Source of the DNA: Nocardia sp. CC227C
Lineage (GTDB): Bacteria; Actinomycetota; Actinomycetes; Mycobacteriales; Mycobacteriaceae
Direction of reading: 5' to 3'
NCBI RefSeq assembly: GCF_030767025.1
Contig: NZ_JASITE010000029.1
Location: 1-41,642, forward strand
Length of the DNA stretch: 41,642 nucleotides
The notes beneath the pieces were generated by a model. It was not told the DNA's origin. It saw only the letters and a program-made list of their open reading frames with translations, and searched no databases. Shown here piece after piece: positions 17,754 to 24,948 of this stretch (positions within the stretch are counted from its first letter, which is position 1; every line of letters begins with the position of its first letter). The translations under genes and the position numbers were made by a program.

Positions 17754-17880
17754 CGATGAACGCCTTCTGGCCTTGCCGAGAACACTACTACTGGTGGGTG
17801 ACAACGTCGCGCAGGACAACATGTTGTGTCTCTGTAGTGTTGTGGGGATCGCGGCAGTCACGAGGAGGCCGTGCGGAGAG

Positions 17881-19298
17881 TTACTGTGGGCCGATCTGGG
17901 TGATCAGCCAGTCGAGCACGATGGTCAGGCTGGTGTCGTAGCCGGTTTGGTGGACGCCGGAGGTGTAGAAGCGGGCGGCGTCGCTGCCCTGGCGGGCGAG
18001 GTCGGCGAGCATGGTGCTGGTGTCGGGGTCGGCGGTCAGCGCGGAGGCCAGTGAGGTGCCCGAGCCGCTGCTGGTGCCGTTCAGTGCCGCTGCTGCGGTG
18101 AGGGCTAGGTCGGCCGCGACCGGTACCAGCCCGACGAGTTCGATGCCCGCGCCGAGGATGTCGCCGAAGGCGAGCTTTTCGGCTGCTCGCCAGGCGATGT
18201 CCTGCGCGATTCCGATGTTGGTGGCGACTCGCCTGATGTCGGTGCGGGCGAGGATGGCGACGATTTGTGCGGCGATGGCGGTGGTGCCGGAGGTGTCCAT
18301 CGGTGCGGCCAGTTCGAGTGCGTGGGCGACCAGGGCGAGGTCGGCTTCGTCGGCCAACCGCACCAGCGGGCTGAAAGCGGTGTTGATCGCGCCCGAGAGT
18401 CGGTGCGCTGTGGAAATGTCCCCGGCGGCGACCGCGCCGGGCAGTCGGGCGAGGCTGTCGAGCAATGTCGGTATGCCGGAGGCGAATTCGGCCAGGCCAC
18501 CGGCGACGAGCACGACCTGCTTGGTCACGCTCGCGGCGTCGATTCCGGTGCCGGGGGACGAGGTGCTTGTCGTGGTGTTCGGGGTGCCGGTGAAGGCGTG
18601 GCCGAGGGCGGACCAGGCCGGCGAGTCCTGGGAGGTCGAGCAATACAGGTCGCCGGAGGCGCAGACGGTGCGGACTCGGTCGGTCAGTGCTCCGAACCCG
18701 GGGGTGCGCGGTCCGGCCACGCCTTGCCCGCCGACGTTGGTGTCGCCGAGTAGCGGGGTGGCGGGGTTACGGTGCGGGTCGGAGATCAACGCGACCGCGG
18801 CGACTCGCGCGGCAGGGAATCCTGCGAGGTTGTTGCCGATGTCGGCAGCGATCTCACCAGCAACATCGGCGCCTTGGGAGTAGCCGGTGAGGACCACGCG
18901 GGTGGTCTCACAAAGGCCGTCGAGCAGCGCCGACAATGCCTGGACTCCGGCCTGCTGAGAGTGGGTGTACGGGGTTACCGCGGCCGGGTAGGGCAGGAAG
19001 CGGACGTCGATGCCGGTGCCGTAGCGGGCGGTCAGGCCGGTGCCGATGGGGGCCAGCAGCCCGACCGGGTGGGCGGGGTCGGCGGGGTCGCGTTGATTTC
19101 GCCGGTGCCGGGCACCAGCACCGCCGTGTAGGGCGCGCACCCGGGGGCCGGGGCGGCGGTCGCGGTCGCGGTGACGATGGCCGGAACGGCGGCCAGCAGG
19201 GCCGTGGCGGTGACAGCGGCGGTCAGCCGCGCCGGTGCCCGCCCGGGGCGGCGGGCACCGGCGGCGGCGCGGTCGAAGAAGCAGGGACGGGTGGGCAT
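17881..19298 (-). CDS. Secreted cutinase-family serine esterase with large internal insertion; frameshifted
   Basis: Predicted 472-aa secreted alpha/beta hydrolase, from an ATG at 19298 with GGAGG 5 nt upstream. A signal peptide occupies about 1-50 (basic start, LTAAVTATALLAAVPAIV, ATAAPAP). The mature start is the cutinase hallmark CAPYTAVLVPGTGE. The frame breaks near 19065-19080 in a C-rich run; one added base joins ...PTPPT to PVGLLAPIGTGL. The nucleophile Ser is in GYSQGAD (about 138) and the Asp in ASGDLYC (about 213). The likely His is in SGVHQTGY near 447. About 220 mostly helical residues separate Asp and His, which normally lie close together. In mycolata, cutinase-like esterases act on lipids and mycolate esters. 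In a conjugative element this enzyme could loosen the outer mycolate layer (inference). Confidence 0.8.
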
Positions 19299-19463
19299 GG
19301 GAACCTCCGGAGGGCAGGAGCGAAGCGGATTCCTGACGGGAGGCGGTTTCCTCCCACTCACGGAAAGGGCGTGCTCCGGAGGCGATTTCGACGCATGAAC
19401 TCCACACACCGAGCAGCGGACGCGCCGCGCGTGCTCATACGGGCCACCCTCCCGCGAACGCAC

Positions 19464-19498
19464 GGTGGCCGGTGCGCGGAAGGCGCGCACCGGCCACC
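19464..19498 (-). terminator. Strong hairpin downstream of the winged-helix gene
   Basis: Perfect 15-bp stem GGTGGCCGGTGCGCG / complement with a GAAGG loop, 22 bp after the stop of the gene at 19521-20240. It separates that gene from the co-directional cutinase. The remaining sequence to 19298 should hold the cutinase promoter. Confidence 0.75.
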
Positions 19499-19520
19499 GG
19501 GGCGTTCAGGCGCAGGAGGG

Positions 19521-20240
19521 CTACTGCTTCTGGTCGGGATGCAGGGCGAAGCGCTTGGGCTGCTCGCAGGTCTGGTGGGCGACGCCGAGCTCGGTGAGTT
19601 TGAAGCAGGCGTTGTAGACTGCGCCGCTCGAGCGGGTGAGGGCCTTGCCGATCGCGCACGGGGTGAACTCCTCGTCCGGGTGATCGCGCAGGTAGTCCTC
19701 GACCAGGCCCCGCAAACTTCCCGGCGGCAGCGCCGTCCCCGAACTGCTGCGCCGCCCGCCGCGCCCACAGGTCGGGCACACCCCGTCCCCGGCCGGAGCC
19801 TGCTCACCGACCGCCGCCGGTTCCGGTTCGTCACTGACTGCCGCCACCTCGACCTCGGCCCCTGCCTCGGCGGGCGCGGGCGTGGGATCGGATTCGGCGG
19901 CGGGCGTGTTGTCGGTGGGCTCGGCCTGGGCCTGGCCGGCCGTCTTGGCATCGGCGGGGACCTGCTCGGCCTGGGTGGCGTCGGTGGTGGTCTGCTCGGG
20001 GGTGTCGGGTGTGGTGCGGGTCCAGCGGTCGGCGGCGCGGGGGTTGGGGTCGGGGGTGCGGGTGACGAGTCCCTCGGCGGCCCAGCGGGTGAGGATCTTG
20101 CGTGCGGTGGAGGCCCCGATGGACGCGGTTTTGGCCAGCACGGTGGCGGTGGCGTCGGGTTCGGTGGCCAGCGCCGCCCACAGCGCGTCTTCGGTGGCGC
20201 TGCGGCCGGTGTCGGTCGCGGTGGTGGTGTTGGTGGACAT
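19521..20240 (-). CDS. Protein with two winged-helix domains (N- and C-terminal)
   Basis: A 239-aa putative DNA-binding protein. The ATG at 20240 is preceded by GAGGAG at 6 nt spacing. An N-terminal winged helix occupies about 14-65 (TVLAKTASIGASTARKILTRW). An acidic Ala/Pro/Thr/Glu-rich linker (about 68-150) leads to a CPTC-GRGG knuckle and then a C-terminal winged helix (about 175-235, FTPCAIGKALTRSSGAVYNA). The C-terminal domain matches the N-terminal domain of the AAA+ protein at 8878 position by position (FSPRAIAKITGRSSGAIGNA). It is probably a regulator or DNA-tethering partner of that cassette. It is monocistronic, with a long repeat-bearing upstream region. Confidence 0.78.
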   Translation of the reverse strand: MSTNTTTATDTGRSATEDALWAALATEPDATATVLAKTASIGASTARKILTRWAAEGLVTRTPDPNPRAADRWTRTTPDTPEQTTTDATQAEQVPADAKTAGQAQAEPTDNTPAAESDPTPAPAEAGAEVEVAAVSDEPEPAAVGEQAPAGDGVCPTCGRGGRRSSSGTALPPGSLRGLVEDYLRDHPDEEFTPCAIGKALTRSSGAVYNACFKLTELGVAHQTCEQPKRFALHPDQKQ

Positions 20241-20340
20241 GACGGTCTCCTCGCGGGAATCGCCGAATGAACTCGGGAATCGGTTCGGTGGTCATGTCCC
20301 GGCCGGGACGGTCACCCCGCCGGTGCGCTGCCGGTGTGCC

Positions 20341-20408
20341 GGGGATTCCACGTCCATGGACGCTCGATACCGCCCGCGATGTCAAGCGGATTGGAAAAGA
20401 AGACGGCT
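20341..20408 (-). repeat. Diverged direct repeat, copy 1 (promoter-like)
   Basis: It shares with copy 2 the blocks CACGT-CATGGACGCTC, GCGATG, AAGCGGA and GAAAA-AGACGGC in the same order and orientation. On the minus strand it gives CGCTTGACATCG and a 12-bp palindrome, CGTCCATGGACG. Confidence 0.55.
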
Positions 20409-20582
20409 GTCTTGTGTCATCGGAGAATTCCCCGCCGTGGAATTCGTGTAGTCATACCGGTTTTCCGCGCCGGTGACATTGGTGCGCGGAATTCGTGGGC
20501 CTGGGTGTGGTCGTCACGCGGCGGTGTCGTCGGTGCGGTGTTAACAGGGCAGCCGTTCGGTGAGCAGAATCTCGGCCTGCCA

Positions 20583-20650
20583 GGGGTGGCACGTACATGG
20601 ACGCTCCGGACCGGCGATGGCGGTGTAAAGCGGAATCTGAAAAAGACGGC
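20583..20650 (-). repeat. Diverged direct repeat, copy 2
   Basis: About 240 bp from copy 1, with the same order of conserved blocks. The palindrome is degraded here (CGTACATGGACG) and the -35-like hexamer reads TTTACA on the minus strand. Confidence 0.55.
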
Positions 20651-20858
20651 AGTACCGCATTACAGCGTGGTAATTTTTGTATCCGGAATCGTCGACAGAC
20701 CTGTCGCCGACAGGAATTACGCAGGCGTGTCGAGCAACTCGGTTCCTGGTGATTACTTAGAGCCCCAAGGCGGGAGGGTTGGAGACGATAAGAATCTCCA
20801 AACGCAATGTCAACCAGTCGAGATGCTGGTCAGATGGCTGGCGCGCCTATATCACCCG

Positions 20859-21383
20859 CTACCGCCAGCGGCTGAAGGCGTTGGGTTCGCGAACTCGGTT
20901 CGTTCTCAAGGGGATTACGTCTGCGACGAGGCCGGAACGTTCCGTCGTGCGTTCTGCTGGGAGCGGGGGTGTTCGGGTTCTGCGGTGGGCGGTGGTTTCG
21001 GGCATGTCGACGACGATCCACGATTGGACCAGCAGGCAGCTGAAGACGACCAGGGCGCCGATCGCCCAGACGACAGTACCTGGGACAAAGACGTGGCGGG
21101 CCGCGACGGCGATCGTGGCCGCGACGAGCGCGCCGACCGGGGTGACGAGGTACCAGGCGGCCGCTGAGCGCCAGCGCAGCAGGGGATCGCAGAAGGTGAA
21201 CCCGACACCCAGCCACCACAGAGGATTGAGCAACACCGCCCCCGCGACATCCCGCAGAAAGGTGGGGACAGTCAGGGACGCTTCTGCTGTCCAGACGGTC
21301 GCGACCGCCCCCAGGACCGTCAGGGGCATCGCTGTGAGCATGGCGGTGACGGCGATGCGCACCTGCCACACGCGCCATTTCAT
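20859..21383 (-). CDS. Polytopic membrane protein, unknown function
   Basis: A 174-aa protein with about four membrane segments: IAVTAMLTAMPLTVLGAV; a second around the LLNPLWWLGVGFTF loop; AAAWYLVTPVGALVAATIAV; and VVWAIGALVVFSCLLVQSW. A basic cytoplasmic tail of about 45 residues follows. The start is well supported by AAGGAG five bases upstream of the ATG at 21383. It lies 64 bp downstream of the transglycosylase lipoprotein on the same strand, so both may be in one operon. I do not recognise the family. Confidence 0.72.
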   Translation of the reverse strand: MKWRVWQVRIAVTAMLTAMPLTVLGAVATVWTAEASLTVPTFLRDVAGAVLLNPLWWLGVGFTFCDPLLRWRSAAAWYLVTPVGALVAATIAVAARHVFVPGTVVWAIGALVVFSCLLVQSWIVVDMPETTAHRRTRTPPLPAERTTERSGLVADVIPLRTNRVREPNAFSRWR

Positions 21384-21447
21384 CGATACTCCTTACCTCT
21401 GTACGGGTGCGTTAGCTGGTTCGGGGGGATCGGTGTCCGAGCTGCGA

Positions 21448-22248
21448 CTATTGGTCGTAGCGGGTGGCGACGTGTCGTACGAGTTCGACGTAGTCGTCGG
21501 AGTGGTTGTAGGCGAAGACGGCCTTGCGCCAGCCCGCCGCGGTGGCCAGGTCACCACCGGAAGCGCACAGGTAGCGGCCCGCCGCCAGCGCCGCGTCGTC
21601 GAGGTTGTCGGGACTGCCCGCCAACTGCCTGGAGGACACTGGCTCGCCGGCCTCCAATGCCGGTGCGAGGGTTTGGTAGTCGCTGCTGGCGCGGATGCCC
21701 CAGCGTTTCCAGGTGTCGGGGATGAACTGGAATGGCCCCATCGCCCGCGCGTAGACAGTGTGCCCGGTGCGCCGCATCCCGTCGTGGTCGAGGATGACGG
21801 CGTTGCCGCCGGTCCCGTTCAACGGAACGCCGCGGATCGGCGGTCGCACCAGCCCGTCGGCTGCGACGGTTGCGCCGCCGTGTCGGGCGTGGTTGCTTTC
21901 CACCCGGGCGATTCCCGCCAGCGTGGTCCATCCCAGGTGGCAGTCGGGTTGTGCCTTGGCCATGACCACGGTGGCGTATCCGTAGGCTTGCAGCGCGCGT
22001 TCGGGGATTCCGTACTTGGTCGAGCGTGCTCGCGCCCATTCACGCAGCGGATCCAGGTCACGTTCTGCGGCGTTGAGCACGATCGTCGGCACAGGCTCAC
22101 CCCTTCCGGGCGCGGCGATGTCGTCAGCGTGCTCAACGCTGCCGCAGCCAGCGAGCGTGATCGCGGCCGCGAGGAGTAGTGGACGCAATCGTGTGGCGCG
22201 CGATCGACCGGGGCTCGGGCGGGGGTCGCGGGAGCTGTTCATGCGCAT
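21448..22248 (-). CDS. Lytic transglycosylase lipoprotein (SLT/MltB-like)
   Basis: A 266-aa exported peptidoglycan hydrolase. The N-terminal signal ends in a lipobox (ITLAGC, about residues 30-35), so it should be lipid-anchored outside the membrane. The catalytic domain shows LAGIARVESNH with the likely catalytic Glu, then AMGPFQFIPDTWKRWG and DDAALAAGRYLC. These are the conserved motifs of the MltB/RpfB-type transglycosylase fold in actinobacteria. It probably cleaves glycan strands locally, perhaps during mating-channel assembly. A second transglycosylase domain occurs at 32950-33951. Confidence 0.85.
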   Translation of the reverse strand: MRMNSSRDPRPSPGRSRATRLRPLLLAAAITLAGCGSVEHADDIAAPGRGEPVPTIVLNAAERDLDPLREWARARSTKYGIPERALQAYGYATVVMAKAQPDCHLGWTTLAGIARVESNHARHGGATVAADGLVRPPIRGVPLNGTGGNAVILDHDGMRRTGHTVYARAMGPFQFIPDTWKRWGIRASSDYQTLAPALEAGEPVSSRQLAGSPDNLDDAALAAGRYLCASGGDLATAAGWRKAVFAYNHSDDYVELVRHVATRYDQ

Positions 22249-22288
22249 CTCGAACCCGCTTGTTGTGGAAGGTCTTTCGCTGTCGTTG

Positions 22289-23368
22289 TCATCGGCAGGA
22301 GCGGGTGGGTGCTGGCGTCGACGATGGGGACGAGGGTGTGGTCGCCGATGTCGTGTTCGGCGTGGTCGACGGGGACGCGGTGGTCGTAGTGGAGGGTGAG
22401 GGCCGTGTCCTCGTAGTGGTGGGTGCGGTGGTGGTGCACTGCGGTCGTGTCGGCCGTGTGGTCGTGGTGGGCGGCGTTGTCGTGTTGGGTTGCCTGGACG
22501 GCGTTGTAGTCGGGGTGACGGTCACGGTGACGGTGGTCGTGGTGGTGACCGGGTCCGGGCGTGGCTGGATCGTGATCGGCGGGATGCGCACGTCGAAGTT
22601 GCCGTTCGCGCCGACGGAGATACTCGTGGGAGGTGCGGCGGTGGGTGAGGTGGGGTCCGGGGTGGTCGTCCATGGGTCCGTCGGTGTCGGTTCGATGGTG
22701 TCGACCGGGACGAACGGATCGTTCGTGGGCAGAGCCACGGTCGGGAACGGCTCGACGACCTCCGGGAACGGTTCGCTGATATCGGTACCGGTGTCGACCG
22801 GGAAGGGGTCGGTGGGGAAGGGATCGCTCGGAATCGGGATGTCGCTCGGTGTCAGCAGATCGGTGGGGAACTCGGCAGTCAAGGCCGGCCAGTCCTCGGT
22901 GGGCCAGGAGTAGTCGTCGGTGTCGGAGGTCTGCGAGGACGCCGTATCCTCCACGCTGTTATCGGCCCGCGATTGCGTGGCAATCACGCCCCCGACTGCG
23001 AGGCTCACCACAGCGATGGTCACCGCGGCGGCGTAAGGCAGATGACGCCGCAGGTCGCGTCCATCGAGATGCCTTGTGAGCCAATGCCACCGTCCCCGCT
23101 GAGCTTCTGTCAACAGGTCGTCGTGCTCCTCCTCCGCGTCCTCGTCGCCATCTGGGTCTTCCTCATCGTCGGGATCGTTATCGCCAACGGCGGCTTCGCA
23201 GGTCGGCACATCGCTGCGCCTGCTCGCGCTCGTAGGTAGTGCGAGAACCTCTGTCGGGTCCGGGTCGACCAAACCTCCGGCTTGGTCAGGGACACTGTCC
23301 GCACTCGGACGTCCCGTCGTCAGAGAGAGGTCCGGGGTTTTGGATTGGTCTTTATTCGGTGGCTCCAC
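22289..23368 (-). CDS. Single-pass membrane protein with Asp/Glu-rich N-terminus and Pro/Thr-rich exterior
   Basis: A 359-aa protein. The N-terminal 110 residues are acidic (DPDDEEDPDGDEDAEEEHDD). One membrane segment follows near 113-135 (AAAVTIAVVSLAVGGVIAT), then a Pro/Thr/Asp-rich region with repeated DPFPT/EPFP units and a Thr-Thr-Thr-rich tail. This looks like a disordered, wall-spanning stalk. The only start giving this frame is GTG at 23368, without a clear ribosome binding site, so the N-terminus is uncertain. It lies 40 bp upstream of the transglycosylase lipoprotein on the same strand, so they are probably cotranscribed. The function is unknown. Confidence 0.65.
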   Translation of the reverse strand: MEPPNKDQSKTPDLSLTTGRPSADSVPDQAGGLVDPDPTEVLALPTSASRRSDVPTCEAAVGDNDPDDEEDPDGDEDAEEEHDDLLTEAQRGRWHWLTRHLDGRDLRRHLPYAAAVTIAVVSLAVGGVIATQSRADNSVEDTASSQTSDTDDYSWPTEDWPALTAEFPTDLLTPSDIPIPSDPFPTDPFPVDTGTDISEPFPEVVEPFPTVALPTNDPFVPVDTIEPTPTDPWTTTPDPTSPTAAPPTSISVGANGNFDVRIPPITIQPRPDPVTTTTTVTVTVTPTTTPSRQPNTTTPPTTTTRPTRPQCTTTAPTTTRTRPSPSTTTTASPSTTPNTTSATTPSSPSSTPAPTRSCR

Positions 23369-23510
23369 AGGTATTGCTCATTTCTTAGGCGAGTATCTTT
23401 ATCGCGATCGTCGTCAACATGTCCGCATCAATCGCTAGTTCCCAGCAATGAGCAGCCGTCCACACCGCTACCAACAGCGCGGGACTGGACAAGCGGCTAC
23501 TCGCAGCGTC

Positions 23511-23996
23511 CTATAGGCAAGCCGGGGAATCCTGGACCGCAAAGGAGGAAAGTGCTCCGCAGACCCACTCCAGTTGAATTTTCCACTTGCCGCCCTCGGC
23601 CACGAAGGGCACCACGACCTGCTGCGATTCTCCGTTGTTGAGCGATGCCTGGGCTTGGGCAGTGATAGTTCCGTATCCGAGGTCGGCAACACTGGTGACG
23701 GTGATCGTGGCATTGTTCTGCCGGAATGCGTGGGCCAAGCGGCCCGGTAGTTCAGGATCGGCCTGCACACCTTGTAGCAGATCGAACTTTCCCTCGTTCG
23801 GGACGGTTGGGTCCAAAGCCTTCTGCAGGTCGGAGTTTAGAACCTGAGAGGTCGGCGTCGGTGGCAGATTCAAAACGGTCGTCGTTCGCGGCGGCCCGAC
23901 AGACTCGCCCTCACCTGCACACGCCGATAATCCCAGCGCGGAAGTGAGGATCACCGAACCAGTAGCCATCAGATGATATGTATTAATATTCGCCAT
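23511..23996 (-). CDS. MTB12-like low-molecular-weight antigen family lipoprotein
   Basis: A 161-aa secreted protein. The signal peptide ends in a lipobox (LGLSAC). The mature part fits the mycobacterial MTB12/CFP-2 family: LNSDLQKALDPTVPNEGKFD, ADPELPGRLAHAFRQNNAT, ITVTSVADLGYGT, then VVPFVAEGGKWKIQLEWVC and a closing Cys that could pair with it. Members are surface lipoproteins of mycolata with an NTF2-like fold and no settled biochemical role. The ATG at 23996 has AAGGAA nearby. It is the first gene of the leftward envelope-protein group. Confidence 0.85.
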   Translation of the reverse strand: MANINTYHLMATGSVILTSALGLSACAGEGESVGPPRTTTVLNLPPTPTSQVLNSDLQKALDPTVPNEGKFDLLQGVQADPELPGRLAHAFRQNNATITVTSVADLGYGTITAQAQASLNNGESQQVVVPFVAEGGKWKIQLEWVCGALSSFAVQDSPACL

Positions 23997-24394
23997 TCCA
24001 CTTCCTTGCTATTCCGTGGGTTGTATACATTGAAATTAAATTATCAAAGTAGAGCGCCAACCAATGGCTACAGAGCTTCTAGCTAGAGCAGGTTAGGCGC
24101 AGAGCTTCGCCTCCATCCCTTGCGTAGACACAGTCCGAGCTAGCTTGCTTTAGTGCTTGTCCAGTAGGAATTGAGGAGATAATGAACTACCCAAGAAGGC
24201 GGGGCCACCGCTCGCTCCACCATTGGTGGCCCCGTCGATCTCAGTCATCACATTTCCGACATTATTGCAGCAGCAAGTTTCAATATTGCTGACTGGACAA
24301 TAATTTTGCGAACTATCGCAAGCTCAGTCGGCGGAGAGTCGGCGGCAATCGACGTATTGCGAATTGCTTCTGCGCCGATTGCCGTTGCAACAAA
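23997..24394. other. AT-rich gap between the immunity gene and the lipoprotein gene
   Basis: No convincing gene. It should hold the promoter of the MTB12-like gene, and it contains the hairpin at 24201-24233. The sequence is notably less GC-rich than the window average, as are the adjacent toxin tip and immunity gene. Confidence 0.5.
24201..24233 (-). terminator. Terminator hairpin after the RHS-immunity unit
   Basis: Perfect 9-bp stem GGGGCCACC / GGTGGCCCC with a 15-nt loop, about 160 bp past the immunity gene stop. On the minus strand it is followed by a partly T-rich stretch (GCCTTCTTGGG). Confidence 0.6.
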
Positions 24395-24931
24395 CTACGC
24401 GTCAGGTTTTGAGACCTCTTGCAGCAAGCCCCATCCAAATCTCAAGAAATAGCGCCCCCCATCTCTCGCATCATAAGCGATGTAACTGCGATAGTGTCCC
24501 CACGCATCGATGTCTCGAACGTTCTTCAAGACGGCATGCATGTCGCCCTCAACGAACTTCCATGGCGTCAGGTAGCGTCCCGTTTCATTGCCGGACCGGC
24601 GGAGAAATTCCGCCCTTTTTATGAGCGGCATTGGTTCATTGAAGGTGAGGATGAAATCGAACTCAGGCCATAAAGGAAGCCTGTACGTGGAATATGCAAA
24701 CTGCACGTCGTTAGGTTCCGGCGAGAGCACTGAATCGAGGGCATGTCTCACCTCCTGTACAGACCCTGAGCCAGGCTTCAAAGCTTGAGCAACGGCAAGA
24801 GAGCGCTGTTGCATGTCGAGGAGTGAACAGTCAATCCGATCCAGAGCGGCGGCGAGGAGCGCCTCGGGTGGCTTCATTGTCTTCAATAGATATAGCTGAA
24901 TGTCAGTTGCATTCAGTGGCGTGTCCGACAT
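24395..24931 (-). CDS. Putative immunity protein for the RHS toxin
   Basis: A 178-aa soluble protein starting at the ATG at 24931 (MSDTPLNATDIQLYLL), with GGAGG at 8 nt spacing. A GTG three codons earlier overlaps that ribosome binding site and is less likely. It begins 17 bp after the stop of the RHS gene on the same strand, the normal place for the cognate immunity gene. It has no signal peptide and is moderately acidic. Its lower GC content matches the toxin tip and not the RHS core. I do not recognise the fold: an N-terminal helical half and a C-terminal half with aromatic beta-strand-like stretches (YRSYIAYDARDGGRYFLRF). The immunity role is inferred from position. Confidence 0.65.
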   Translation of the reverse strand: MSDTPLNATDIQLYLLKTMKPPEALLAAALDRIDCSLLDMQQRSLAVAQALKPGSGSVQEVRHALDSVLSPEPNDVQFAYSTYRLPLWPEFDFILTFNEPMPLIKRAEFLRRSGNETGRYLTPWKFVEGDMHAVLKNVRDIDAWGHYRSYIAYDARDGGRYFLRFGWGLLQEVSKPDA

Positions 24932-24948
24932 CAGGTTCACCTCCAGTT

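Larger units (their letters stand above)
20241..20858 (-). promoter_or_regulatory. 618-bp upstream region of the double winged-helix gene
   Basis: No gene is supported. The region holds three GAATTC hexamers (20425, 20440, 20489) and two copies of a diverged repeat of about 65 bp (20341-20408 and 20583-20650). Read leftward, the nearer copy contains TTGACA, a consensus -35 element, and the farther copy TTTACA at the same place. The segment from about 20660 to 20858 lies just beyond the stop of the membrane-protein gene and shows nothing else. Confidence 0.5.

Noticed and set aside
22179..22913. Plus-strand Val/Gly-rich frame opposite the Pro/Thr-rich membrane protein
   Set aside because: Low-complexity antisense of ACC/CCG-type codons. 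The minus-strand reading has a membrane segment and a coherent architecture.
24150..24248. Minus-strand 32-codon frame (MTEIDGATNGGASGGPAF...) resembling a small bacteriocin-like peptide
   Set aside because: It overlaps the 24201-24233 hairpin, which accounts for part of its sequence, and has only a weak ribosome binding site; not enough to call a gene.
24185..24453. Plus-strand open stretch reading VDLSHHISDIIAAASFN and onward
   Set aside because: It has no usable start codon after an in-frame stop, no codon bias, and it runs into the 3' end of the immunity gene.
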